Of a DNA stretch of 20,573 nt, positions 8,614 to 16,833 are shown one piece after another (position 1 is the first letter of the stretch; each line of letters starts with the position of its first letter). The notes below the pieces were generated by a model. The model was given only the letters and a program-made list of their open reading frames with translations. It did no database searches and was not told where the DNA came from. This stretch comes from Clostridium sp. (GTDB taxonomy: Bacteria; Bacillota; Clostridia; Clostridiales; Clostridiaceae): assembly GCF_018372875.1 (NCBI RefSeq), contig NZ_JAHAIF010000051.1, positions 1-20,573 on the forward strand, read 5' to 3'. The translations under genes were made by a program, and so were the position numbers.

Positions 8614-9276
8614 TTATAAGGCTTCCCTAAGTATTTTATTCATAAGATTATATCCCTTAACATTTGGATGTACACCATCATTACAATATCCATCCTTCAA
8701 TGTTAATCCATCATCATCTACAAACGCCTTATGATAATCAATATATTTAATTGACATAAGTGTACAGAATTCTTTAATTTCCTTATTAACCTCTTTAATC
8801 ATGGTATTTCTTTCCTTTAAAAAGATATCATTTTTCATATTTGTTGGCAATATCGCTCCCACATATATACTTATATTATTTTCTAATGCCCTTTCAACAA
8901 TATCTTTTGTATTTTTTATTATTCGCTCTCTTAATACTTCGTAAGAAGTATCTACTAAAACATATTTTGTTCCTAAAAACATCGTATCATTAACACCTAT
9001 AAGTAAGACTAAGTTCTTTGGCTTTAGCTGTATAGCATCTGCTTCAAGCCTCATTGTTAAATAATGTGAATTATCTCCACCTATTCCTCTATTTATAACT
9101 ATGCCTAAGTCTTTATAATACGATTCTAACTCCCATCTAGCTATAATAGAATCACCTATAAATAGATAATCTACTTCTACATTATTTGTTAGTATAATTT
9201 CATTCTTTAAGTCATATTCATCCCTTCTAAGATCAGCATGTGATGTCTGAGAAAAATATCCCGGTTTAACAAACAT
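8614..9276 (-). CDS. SGNH/GDSL-family hydrolase, long form
   Basis: Putative cytoplasmic esterase of about 220 aa with all SGNH blocks: GDSI with Ser43, NRGIGGD with Gly near 64, GVND with Asn96, and DGVHP with Asp200 and His203. It resembles the platelet-activating-factor acetylhydrolase-like/lysophospholipase L1-like branch, whose bacterial members include sugar O-acetylesterases. I choose ATG 9276 because GGAAGTGA lies seven bases upstream and the start falls 22 bases after the ROK stop codon. The longer reading from 9351 would overlap the kinase gene by 53 bases and adds residues with no family match that I recognise. The substrate is unknown. Context suggests deacylation of the operon's sugar substrate. 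Confidence 0.85.
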   Translation of the reverse strand: MFVKPGYFSQTSHADLRRDEYDLKNEIILTNNVEVDYLFIGDSIIARWELESYYKDLGIVINRGIGGDNSHYLTMRLEADAIQLKPKNLVLLIGVNDTMFLGTKYVLVDTSYEVLRERIIKNTKDIVERALENNISIYVGAILPTNMKNDIFLKERNTMIKEVNKEIKEFCTLMSIKYIDYHKAFVDDDGLTLKDGYCNDGVHPNVKGYNLMNKILREAL

Positions 9277-9298
9277 TTTATCACTTCCAAATATTGTA

Positions 9299-10201
9299 TT
9301 AAAAACTTCTAATTTCTGATAAAAAATACGCTCCCCATAGTGCTGCATCATTATTCTGTTTTGTAGCTACAACTTTTAAATTTTCTGTAAAAGCTTTCAT
9401 TGCTAACTCTTTTATATGTTTATCTATTGGCTCTATTAATATATTGCCTTGAGCACTAATTCCTCCACCTATGATTATCATTTCAGGGTTAAATATATGT
9501 ATTAATGTTGTAATTCCTAAAGATAAATCATAAATCCATTCATAGTATTTTGCCTTTACCTCTTTATTACCTTTTTTTAATTCATTAAATACCCATCTTC
9601 CATCTATCTCATCCTTTAAATTCAAGGAATCTTTTATTCTATTTACAAGAGAAGTTGTAGAAGCATACTTCTCCCACTTTTCAATCTTTCTTGACCCATC
9701 TTCTTGTCTAATATCTATTAATAAATGCCCAAGTTCTCCTGCTATACCACCTGCACCCTTAAGAAGTTTTCCATCAACAAATACTCCTCCTCCTATGCCA
9801 GTTCCTATAGTTATTAGCACAAAATTTTTTATGTTTCTTCCTGCTCCACTTACACCTTCTGCTATAGCAGCACAATTAGCATCATTTTCAACAACAGAAG
9901 GTAAATTAAATTCTTCCATTATTAATTCTTTAACATTTGTACCTTTCCATCCAACAAAACTTTCACCTATAGCATCTATAACTAATCCTGAACTGCTGTC
10001 TACTTGTCCAGCTGTTGATACTGCAATACCCCCTATATCACTAGTTATATTCTCTCTAAGTATACTAACTACTCTGTCCTTCAAGGATACTCCATCAACC
10101 CTTGTTCGATAACTCTTTTTATTATATAAGTTAGAATTATTGGATATTAATCCAACCTTAATTTCTGTTCCTCCAATATCAATTGCCAATACATCTTTCA
10201 T
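9299..10201 (-). CDS. nanK: ROK-family sugar kinase, probable N-acetylmannosamine kinase
   Basis: Kinase of 300 aa. The phosphate-binding loop DIGGTE is at 8-13, the catalytic Asp107 lies in ENDANC, the second ATP loop GTGIGGG is at 133-139, GELGH (with the sugar-contacting Glu156 and His159) is at 155-159, and the adenosine motif IIIGGGIS is near 242. The usual ROK zinc motif CxCGxxGCxE after GELGH is absent; its place is taken by RQEDGSRKIEKWEKYAS, which keeps only the Glu and YAS. Loss of the zinc site is known in some ManNAc kinases. The gene starts one base after the NanE stop, so translation is probably coupled. The reaction inferred is ManNAc + ATP to ManNAc-6-P. A glucokinase or another hexosamine kinase cannot be excluded. 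Confidence 0.85.
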   Translation of the reverse strand: MKDVLAIDIGGTEIKVGLISNNSNLYNKKSYRTRVDGVSLKDRVVSILRENITSDIGGIAVSTAGQVDSSSGLVIDAIGESFVGWKGTNVKELIMEEFNLPSVVENDANCAAIAEGVSGAGRNIKNFVLITIGTGIGGGVFVDGKLLKGAGGIAGELGHLLIDIRQEDGSRKIEKWEKYASTTSLVNRIKDSLNLKDEIDGRWVFNELKKGNKEVKAKYYEWIYDLSLGITTLIHIFNPEMIIIGGGISAQGNILIEPIDKHIKELAMKAFTENLKVVATKQNNDAALWGAYFLSEIRSF

Positions 10202-10202
10202 A

Positions 10203-10895
10203 TTATTTTATACCCGCTACAAACCTTTCAGTTATTTGCCTTGGTCTAGTAATAGCTCCCCCAACTACTACTGAAGTAGCCCCTAAATCTAGACACCTTT
10301 TAGCTTCTTCAGGTGTGCTTATCTTACCTTCTGCTATTATAGGTAATTTAACATTCTGGTAAAGATCTGATATCAACTTAAAGTCCGGTCCTTCTAAATT
10401 AGGGGAATAATCTGTATATCCTGAAAGAGTTGTGCTAATAATATTAACTCCTAACTTTTCAGCATATATCCCCTCTTCTAGTGAAGATATATCTGCCATT
10501 ATTAAAACTTTTGGATACTTTTCTTTAACCTCACTAATCAAATCTCTTAGCATTCTTCCATCAGGTCTCTCCCTATTTGTACAGTCTATAGCAACTACAT
10601 CTGCTCCTGCTTCTATTACCTCACTTATTTCTTTCATTGTAGGAGTAATGTATACTTCACAATCTCCATACTTTTTTTTAATTAATCCTATTAAGGGTAA
10701 ATCTACAACCTCTCTAATTTGCTCAATATCACGCACAGAATTTGCTCTAATTCCAACTGCTCCACCAAGCAGTGCTGCTGTTGCCATCTTAGCCATTATT
10801 CCATCTCCAAATAGCGGTTCATCTTCTAAAGCTTGACATGAAACAATCAACCCACCCTTTACTTTATCTATGAAATTAATCATACTTTTCCACAT
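10203..10895 (-). CDS. nanE: N-acetylmannosamine-6-phosphate 2-epimerase (NanE)
   Basis: Epimerase of 230 aa, a (beta/alpha)8 barrel converting ManNAc-6-P to GlcNAc-6-P. Family landmarks are GLIVSCQALEDEPL near residue 15, Arg50 in GIRANS, Lys73 in GLIKK, the phosphate-binding end VVVGGAITRP, and Glu189 in IIAEGK. Lys73 and Glu189 correspond to the catalytic Lys/Glu pair described for the Clostridium perfringens enzyme. The start is uncertain: ATG 10895 has no close ribosome binding site, while ATG 10883 (four codons in) has a modest GGAAAAG just upstream and would give 226 aa. It follows the DUF4127 gene by about 25-37 bases. No neuraminate lyase gene accompanies it in this window. Confidence 0.93.
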   Translation of the reverse strand: MWKSMINFIDKVKGGLIVSCQALEDEPLFGDGIMAKMATAALLGGAVGIRANSVRDIEQIREVVDLPLIGLIKKKYGDCEVYITPTMKEISEVIEAGADVVAIDCTNRERPDGRMLRDLISEVKEKYPKVLIMADISSLEEGIYAEKLGVNIISTTLSGYTDYSPNLEGPDFKLISDLYQNVKLPIIAEGKISTPEEAKRCLDLGATSVVVGGAITRPRQITERFVAGIK

Positions 10896-10920
10896 CCAAT
10901 ACTATATATTTTCCTATAAA

Positions 10921-12426
10921 TTACTCTTCTAATTCTAAATCTATATCTATTTCAAACATTCTTCTCCAAGGAAAACTTACCCCATTAATTTTAATATTTT
11001 CATCCAAATACGGTTGTATATATCTTGATAAAAATTCATTTAAATGCTTTATTACTCGTTCCTTAACCCACTCTTCTTTATCCTTGAAATCATAGTAAGA
11101 TAAGCCTTGAAGAGGTAACTCATCTATTACAATTTGTCTTACTACGGACTGATATCCACAATCCTCCAAATATCTGTAAGCAATAAACTTCTTATTTTCT
11201 CCATAATGGAATGCACAAGTTCCTTCACACAAAACTGTTCCCAATGTATTTCCATGAGTATTCCATCCTGCATACCCTGATACGTTAAACATTACTCCAA
11301 GTTTAGTCAATATGTTGATAAGTTCTTTATCTGAACCATTACTATATGCAACATCTGAAATTACTACCTTCTTTCCCCTCTTAATATACTCTCTACAAGC
11401 AGTAACAAATTCTATTAGGTTTCTCATAGAATTATTCTCTCTTACACCTAAATCTTGAGTTTGTGCACCGGTAGTTTCAGCTCCAGGAGTATTAACCATA
11501 AGTATAAAATCTGCATCTTGACTATTATCAACCATCCAAAGTCCTGCTGAAGTTAGATGCCACTTTATAGTTTCTATATATGGCCTATCCTCAAAACTAG
11601 GTACTATTTGAGGTCCATTAACTGATGAAAATCTAACAAATACTGAAGGCGTAACTCCATTATAATCATTAATAATTCTTGATAATAATGTACATCCTAC
11701 TTCGTCAGCTCCTGGATAAATAAATACCTTATGAGATATATCTAAAGATTTAATGGTCTTAATATGCTCTTGCTGTTCTCCTGCTTGTACACCATACAAA
11801 GCCGTATCATCTTGAGGTATTACTAAGAATTCAATTACACCTTCTTCTACTAACTTTAATACATTTTTAGTTACCTCATAATTTTTCATTCTCCTACCAA
11901 AATAATCTTTCTCAAACTCTGTTGGTACTTCAGACATTATTTTTTTGTATTCATCTTTATCATTTTCATCCCCATAACCTTTATCAATTTTATCTCGTAA
12001 CCAAGATATTCTAAAGATACTTTCTCCAAAACTTTCATAATAATCTGGTTCTTCCTCTGAACTATTATAGCTTGGAACTCTCATTATAGTATCAAATGCA
12101 TATATTTTAACATTAGGATTTATAAGTTTAAGTTTTTTTACTCTTTCAAGCCTTTCTAATAATTCCTCTAAAGTACTTTGATGTAATCTTGATGGAAGAA
12201 GCCCACCATACACCATCATATCAATTGACAATATAGCATAATCGCAATTTCTTATATTCTCTTCAACAAAGAACCATAAACCTTCAATATCAGCGGCTAT
12301 CTTCTTCTTATTTAATAGGGATTTCGGAGGCACTATAAATTTAACCTCTTCTGACTTTCCTATAATCTCAGCTGGATATTTATAATTACACGGTCTTTCA
12401 TCTAATGATATATATAAAATATTCAC
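10921..12426 (-). CDS. DUF4127 family protein
   Basis: Soluble protein of about 501 aa with no signal peptide or membrane segment. It matches the DUF4127 pattern: LDERPCN near residues 8-14, DTIMRVPSYNS near 112, QDDTALYG at 205-212, PGADEVG at 238-244, DVAYSNGSD near 358-366, and AGWNTHGNTLG at 386-396. The many invariant Asp, Glu, Arg, Asn and His residues suggest an enzyme acting on a polar, probably carbohydrate, substrate. No reaction is established to my knowledge. I place the start at GTG 12426, eight bases after GAGG. GTG 12435 lies within that ribosome binding site. Its position between the importer and NanE suggests it supplies or trims the amino sugar. Confidence 0.85.
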   Translation of the reverse strand: MNILYISLDERPCNYKYPAEIIGKSEEVKFIVPPKSLLNKKKIAADIEGLWFFVEENIRNCDYAILSIDMMVYGGLLPSRLHQSTLEELLERLERVKKLKLINPNVKIYAFDTIMRVPSYNSSEEEPDYYESFGESIFRISWLRDKIDKGYGDENDKDEYKKIMSEVPTEFEKDYFGRRMKNYEVTKNVLKLVEEGVIEFLVIPQDDTALYGVQAGEQQEHIKTIKSLDISHKVFIYPGADEVGCTLLSRIINDYNGVTPSVFVRFSSVNGPQIVPSFEDRPYIETIKWHLTSAGLWMVDNSQDADFILMVNTPGAETTGAQTQDLGVRENNSMRNLIEFVTACREYIKRGKKVVISDVAYSNGSDKELINILTKLGVMFNVSGYAGWNTHGNTLGTVLCEGTCAFHYGENKKFIAYRYLEDCGYQSVVRQIVIDELPLQGLSYYDFKDKEEWVKERVIKHLNEFLSRYIQPYLDENIKINGVSFPWRRMFEIDIDLELEE

Positions 12427-12508
12427 TCTTTTCACCTCATCAATTATCTTTACTTCCCTTTTTAGGGTACTACTATTGTGAATTTTTAATATAATAGTCC
12501 AACTTTAG

Positions 12509-13378
12509 TTAACCCTTAACTGAACCTACTACTAATCCTTTAACAAAATACTTTTGTAAGAAAGGATATACTACTAAAATTGGAATTGTTGATGCCATTA
12601 CTGTAGCACTTTGAACTGCTCCCGTTGATACCTTATCGGCAAGCTCTGCTGGCAGTTCATGTGCAGGTAAAGTAGATAACCTTAACACTTCATAAAGATA
12701 TGTTTGAAGTGGTTTTAACTCTGCATCAGTTACATACATTATTCCATTAAAATATGAATTCCAATACGATACTGCATAGAATAACCCTATAGTTGCAATT
12801 GATGGTAACATTAATGGTGCTATTATTTTAATCAATATTTGCATACTGTTTGCACCATCAATAGAAGCTGCCTCTTCTAAAGCCTCTGGAATACCCTCTA
12901 AAAAGTTCTTAATTAATAACATATTATAAGGTGCTAATATTCCTGGAATAATCAATGCCCAAATAGTATTGTACATTCCCAAACCTTTAATTAATAAGAA
13001 ACTTGATATCATTGTTCCACCAAATAACATAGTAATTACGAATATCTTAAGGAAAAACTTTCTACCTATAAAATTGGGTTTTGATAATGGATAGGCAGTT
13101 AAAACTGTTATTCCAACTGAAAGTATAGTACCCACAAGCGTAACAAATACTGATACCGCAAAAGATGTAAAGAATTCCTTATTTAAAATAACAAACTCAT
13201 ATGCTGAAGTAGTAAAATCTACAGGAAAAAATCCAACTTGTCCTGAAATAACTGCTGAATTACTACTAAAGGATTTTGATATAAGATGCATAAATGGTAG
13301 AATTACCACTATGGCAAGTATAGTTAATATAATATAATTGACTACGTAAAATATCTTAGTCCCTTTACTTTCTATCAT
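12509..13378 (-). CDS. Sugar ABC transporter permease, LplC/YtcP type
   Basis: Inner-membrane permease of 289 aa of the CUT1 class. About six hydrophobic segments are visible. The cytoplasmic coupling motif EAASIDGA at 169-176, which docks onto the ATPase, is preserved. The C-terminus QKYFVKGLVVGSVKG is characteristic of the LplC/YtcP branch. This branch usually pairs with an LplB-type permease and a large lipoprotein binding protein in systems taking up complex oligosaccharides. The ATG follows AGGAGG and lies 15 bases after the stop of the partner permease. Confidence 0.93.
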   Translation of the reverse strand: MIESKGTKIFYVVNYIILTILAIVVILPFMHLISKSFSSNSAVISGQVGFFPVDFTTSAYEFVILNKEFFTSFAVSVFVTLVGTILSVGITVLTAYPLSKPNFIGRKFFLKIFVITMLFGGTMISSFLLIKGLGMYNTIWALIIPGILAPYNMLLIKNFLEGIPEALEEAASIDGANSMQILIKIIAPLMLPSIATIGLFYAVSYWNSYFNGIMYVTDAELKPLQTYLYEVLRLSTLPAHELPAELADKVSTGAVQSATVMASTIPILVVYPFLQKYFVKGLVVGSVKG

Positions 13379-13393
13379 GTCTTATTCCTCCTT

Positions 13394-14365
13394 CTACCAT
13401 ATTCCTTTACCGAAATACTTCCTACATATTTTATTTGCAGCAAATAGTATTGTTAATCCTATTATTGCCTCAAATACAGCTACAGCCGCAGAGAAACTAT
13501 AATTCATTTGTCCTATACCTATTCTATATACATATGTTCCAATGATATCTCCTGTATCATATACCAATGGATTGTATGTGTTAAATACTTGGTCAAATCC
13601 AGCATCAAATATATGACCTAATCTAATAGTAAATAACATTAATATAGTTGAAGAAATTGAAGGAATTGTTACATATATAATTTGCTTAAACTTATTCGCA
13701 CCATCAATCTTAGCAGCTTCATATAATTCAGGATCAATTGATGTTAACGCAGCAAGATAAACAATAGTATTCCACCCAACTTCTTTCCAGCCACCTGTAA
13801 TTACCATAATTGATCTAAAAAACGATGATTCTTGAAAGAATTGAATTGGTTGATCTATAATTCCAATAGATTCTAAAAATCCATTTATAGGTCCATAAGG
13901 ACCAAGCATTTGTAAGAATAATCCACTTACTATAACCCAAGAAAGAAAATGTGGTAAATAGTAGATTGTTTGTACTGTCTTTTGAAAATACTTACATCTT
14001 ACTTCATTTATAAGTATAGCTAAAATAATCGGTACTGGTTGCAACCAGAATATCTTATATAAACTTATAAGTATTGTATTTTTAAACACATTTAATACAT
14101 CCATGTTACTAAATAATGTTCTAAAGTGCTCAAACCCAACCCAAGGACTTGTGAACATTCCTAAAATTGGCCCATCTGTTGAGAAAATATCGTACTCATT
14201 AAACGCGATAACATTTCCAAGCATTGGTATGTACTTGAAAACAAGTGTAAACAAAAGTCCTGGTACTAAAAATGCATATAGTTGCCAGTTTTGTTTGAAA
14301 TACCGTTTAAATTTCCCTATCTTTTGCGATAGTTTTATCTGATTTGATCTAACTGATACATTCAT
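13394..14365 (-). CDS. Sugar ABC transporter permease, LplB type
   Basis: Inner-membrane permease of 323 aa. A charged N-terminal tail (about 28 residues) precedes the first membrane segment (LYAFLVPGLLFTLVFKYIPM, the usual LplB start), and five more hydrophobic segments follow. The EAA loop reads EAAKIDGA at 216-223. AAGGAG lies upstream of the ATG. The 98-base gap before it carries a possible CcpA site. It forms the channel with the downstream LplC-type subunit. Substrate is inferred from context only. Confidence 0.93.
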   Translation of the reverse strand: MNVSVRSNQIKLSQKIGKFKRYFKQNWQLYAFLVPGLLFTLVFKYIPMLGNVIAFNEYDIFSTDGPILGMFTSPWVGFEHFRTLFSNMDVLNVFKNTILISLYKIFWLQPVPIILAILINEVRCKYFQKTVQTIYYLPHFLSWVIVSGLFLQMLGPYGPINGFLESIGIIDQPIQFFQESSFFRSIMVITGGWKEVGWNTIVYLAALTSIDPELYEAAKIDGANKFKQIIYVTIPSISSTILMLFTIRLGHIFDAGFDQVFNTYNPLVYDTGDIIGTYVYRIGIGQMNYSFSAAVAVFEAIIGLTILFAANKICRKYFGKGIW

Positions 14366-14404
14366 ATCTATCTACGCTCCTTATTAATTTATTTAGTGTA
14401 ACTT

Positions 14405-14418
14405 TGAATACGTTCACT
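14405..14418 (-). promoter_or_regulatory. Possible catabolite-responsive (cre/CcpA) element
   Basis: Read on the minus strand, AGTGAACGTATTCA matches the cre consensus TGNNARCGNWWWCA at all positions but the first. It lies in the gap between the YesL-like gene and the LplB-type permease. This is a single motif match in AT-rich DNA, so confidence is low. Confidence 0.3.
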
Positions 14419-14463
14419 ACTCTTTTATGTACAGTTATTAATTACTAATTTTTATATACTTAA

Positions 14464-15087
14464 TTATATTTCACCTCTTGAATACTTTTTAAAAATTGGC
14501 TTGAATATAAATGAAGTCACAGCAACATATGAACTTATTAATATGAACACTGGCAAGAAATTAAACATTTTAACAGTAAATAATAGTGCTGCAGCAATTA
14601 CTACACATGTTAGAGTTGTAAATAGATGTGCATTAGCAATTAGTAGCGCGGAATACATTATCCTTTTGATATCTGCTTCAAAATTTGATATCATGCTATA
14701 GCAATAGATATTAATAAATACAAGCTGAATTAGTATAATAATCTGCAATGCCTTTAAAACTAATGCCAATGACTCTGACGATATTAATGAAAATCTAATA
14801 TTAGCTACAAGCATTGTACCTAAAACCAATGTTATTATCCATACTATTGTACTTTCTTTAAAATTCTCTTTTAAAGCCTTCCAATATATTGAAAAACATG
14901 TATGAATCATTACTTCATCTTTTTCCTTATCTGCTCTTTTTCTCATAACAGTATAAGCTGCTGTCGTAGCGGCTCCAACTGTTACTCCACAACCTAGAAT
15001 AACTGTAATAATCCAGACTAAGTTTAATAAAACTAAAATGGTAATACTTTCTCCAACTCTTACAATAGGTCCTAATCCATTTTTCAT
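14464..15087 (-). CDS. YesL-like DUF624 membrane protein
   Basis: Integral membrane protein of 207 aa with about five hydrophobic segments (for example near 18-45, 79-98, 109-132, 145-172 and 175-195). Size, the early glycine-rich membrane segment and the operon position match DUF624/YesL proteins. These are regularly encoded with LplABC-type oligosaccharide importers, for example in rhamnogalacturonan clusters. Their molecular role is not settled; they are presumed accessory to the transporter. AGAGGA precedes the ATG. The 200-base gap upstream holds a hairpin and a possible internal promoter. Confidence 0.85.
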   Translation of the reverse strand: MKNGLGPIVRVGESITILVLLNLVWIITVILGCGVTVGAATTAAYTVMRKRADKEKDEVMIHTCFSIYWKALKENFKESTIVWIITLVLGTMLVANIRFSLISSESLALVLKALQIIILIQLVFINIYCYSMISNFEADIKRIMYSALLIANAHLFTTLTCVVIAAALLFTVKMFNFLPVFILISSYVAVTSFIFKPIFKKYSRGEI

Positions 15088-15138
15088 AATCTCATCCTCT
15101 TCTCACAATCATTTCTATATCTTTAGTAATACCAAATT

Positions 15139-15167
15139 AACATTTTATAGTATGATACCAACCTACT
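15139..15167 (-). promoter_or_regulatory. Possible internal promoter upstream of the YesL-like gene
   Basis: On the minus strand a TTTAAA -35-like box is followed after 17 bases by TATAAA, about 50-60 bases before the YesL ATG. The spacer contains TTGGTATCA, which also occurs upstream of the first gene of the operon. The -35 box is weak (four of six), so this is tentative. It would allow the transporter genes to be expressed separately. Confidence 0.3.
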
Positions 15168-15196
15168 TTAAATTCTCATTTCACTTTTGCAAAATA

Positions 15197-15237
15197 GTAG
15201 GATTATTCTATAAGATAACCTTTAAAAATAATCCTAC
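15197..15237 (-). terminator. Intra-operon hairpin, probable partial terminator after the binding-protein gene
   Basis: A perfect 11-bp inverted repeat, GTAGGATTATT (15197-15207) with AATAATCCTAC (15227-15237), encloses 19 bases. On the minus strand the stem is followed by TATTTTG, a poor U-tract. It lies about 50 bases after the binding-protein stop. Such hairpins often reduce downstream transcription or protect the binding-protein mRNA, giving an excess of binding protein over permease. Confidence 0.5.
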
Positions 15238-15287
15238 CATTTCATTTTTTCATAAGTTCAATATCTTATTAGTTTTTTATTTAATTA

Positions 15288-16766
15288 TTATTTCTTTATA
15301 GTACTATAATAATCATTAACATCCTTAGTAATTTGATCTATATTTGCTAACTTTAATTGTTCTTCAAGTACTGATATATCGGAAACCTTTCCTGAAATAT
15401 ATTGAGTCGCAAAATCACCAACAGCTGTATCTAAAGCAGCTTTATTCTTACTTAAAGATTCTATATTAGGCGCGAATCCTAATGGATTGAATACTCCATA
15501 CTTGTCAGCTTCTGCATTTATTCTACTCCATGCATCATAGTTTTCTGGTGTCTTTCTAACTCTTGCTTCCCAGTACTTTGGATATTCATTTTCTATTGTT
15601 CCAGTTAAATACCAACTCGAATTATTCTTTTCATCAAACTTTGGCTTTCCAGCTTCATTTTGTTCTAAGTTAGGTAAGTAATTTCCATTTTCAACAGTAT
15701 AATGATATCCTTCATCTCCAATAACAAGCTTCTTAAATGTTTCAGCTTCAAACTTCTTATCTATCCATTGAATTGCTTGCGCTGCTTGTTCCTCCATATA
15801 TCTTGGAATTGCAGTTACATAATTTATACCCTTATCTCTTGGTACACCAATATATCCATCAGGACCTTCTAAACTTGGTATATAAGCTATAGCTTCTTCT
15901 GGTTTTGCAATTCCTGCTTTTGTCTTTAATGCATCATATATAGCTTTTCCCTTTGTCCATCCACTAACTATAAATACTGAATCACCAGTAATAAATCTTT
16001 CTTGTGAATCACCAAACTTAATAGTTGCCCAGTCTTGACCTAAAAGACCTTCATCATTCATTTTCTTCATAAAATCTAAGTATTTCTTTAAATTTTCGTC
16101 TACTCCTCTATAAACTAATTCTCCATTCTTTTCATTCCACTCTTGTGAAACTCCAAAAGCACCCATAATAGAATTTGATAGTTTTTGATCTAAAGATGCA
16201 GGTACTTTTATACCTTTTTCTTTTAATATCTTACACGTATTATAGAACTCATCTGTAGTAGTTGGAATAGATAATCCATACTTATCCAATATGTCTTTTC
16301 TCACAAAAATTGAAGCATTGATTATATCTGACGGATTCTTTTCAGGTATACCATAAATTTTTCCATCAACAGTAACTGATTCCCATGATTCATCACTTAT
16401 TGATGCAAGTATATTTTTCCCATACTTTTCTAATAAAGGTTTTAAATCTAACAACGTATTTTTTCCCATTAAAATATCAAATTGATTTCTATATAATTTT
16501 ACTGTGTTGTATTGTGCCTCACCTGCTATTTCAAGATTTAACTTTTCCATCGCATTTTCAGCTGGTAGCATTGAATATTCTACTTTTTGACCTGTTAATT
16601 CCTCTAATGCCTTTGCTGTTAAATCTTCATTTGGGTCAAACATGTCGTATGGCCCTAAATGCTTTAGTACTTCCACTTTCTCAAGTACTGGCTCCTTTTT
16701 ACCACAACCAACAAATAATGAAGTCGTTAACATTGCAGCTAAGCATAATACTAATGTCTTTTTCAT
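15288..16766 (-). CDS. Oligosaccharide-binding lipoprotein, LplA-type ABC transporter component
   Basis: Extracellular solute-binding protein of 492 aa. The signal peptide has a KK start, a hydrophobic core and the lipobox FVGC with Cys21, the predicted lipidation site; mature sequence begins CGKKEPVL. Length and layout match the LplA/YtcQ group of family-1 binding proteins (about 490-550 aa) that partners LplB/LplC permeases. Aromatic residues are frequent in the C-terminal half (for example SSWYLTG, YPKYWEAR, NYDAWSRI), as expected for stacking on sugars. AGGAGG precedes the ATG. It follows the barrel-hydrolase gene after 67 bases. Apart from the permeases and DUF624 protein, it is the only product of the operon exported across the membrane, so cleavage of the substrate most likely occurs inside the cell. 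Confidence 0.93.
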   Translation of the reverse strand: MKKTLVLCLAAMLTTSLFVGCGKKEPVLEKVEVLKHLGPYDMFDPNEDLTAKALEELTGQKVEYSMLPAENAMEKLNLEIAGEAQYNTVKLYRNQFDILMGKNTLLDLKPLLEKYGKNILASISDESWESVTVDGKIYGIPEKNPSDIINASIFVRKDILDKYGLSIPTTTDEFYNTCKILKEKGIKVPASLDQKLSNSIMGAFGVSQEWNEKNGELVYRGVDENLKKYLDFMKKMNDEGLLGQDWATIKFGDSQERFITGDSVFIVSGWTKGKAIYDALKTKAGIAKPEEAIAYIPSLEGPDGYIGVPRDKGINYVTAIPRYMEEQAAQAIQWIDKKFEAETFKKLVIGDEGYHYTVENGNYLPNLEQNEAGKPKFDEKNNSSWYLTGTIENEYPKYWEARVRKTPENYDAWSRINAEADKYGVFNPLGFAPNIESLSKNKAALDTAVGDFATQYISGKVSDISVLEEQLKLANIDQITKDVNDYYSTIKK

Positions 16767-16833
16767 AAAATTCCCTCCTATTTTTCATGTACTGTTTGTT
16801 TTCTTATATTTAACCTCTTATGAGTATATAAGC

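Noticed and set aside
9277..9351. Longer start for the long SGNH hydrolase gene
   Set aside because: It would overlap the kinase gene by 53 bases. ATG 9276 has a ribosome binding site and normal operon spacing.
9795..10112. Plus-strand open frame of about 105 codons opposite the ROK kinase gene
   Set aside because: It is a shadow of the well-supported kinase gene; the translation is low-complexity and matches nothing recognisable.
10432..10836. Plus-strand open frame of about 134 codons opposite nanE
   Set aside because: Antisense shadow of a conserved enzyme gene; no start signal or domain.
12507..12521. Short palindrome AGTTAACCCTTAACT at the end of the LplC-type permease gene
   Set aside because: It has six-base arms, overlaps coding sequence and the stop codon, and has no T-run, so there is no reason to call it a terminator or operator.
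15038..15301. Plus-strand open frame spanning the gap between the YesL-like and binding-protein genes
   Set aside because: The Phe/Ile-rich translation is what AT-rich intergenic DNA gives by chance. The gap is better explained by the hairpin and leader.
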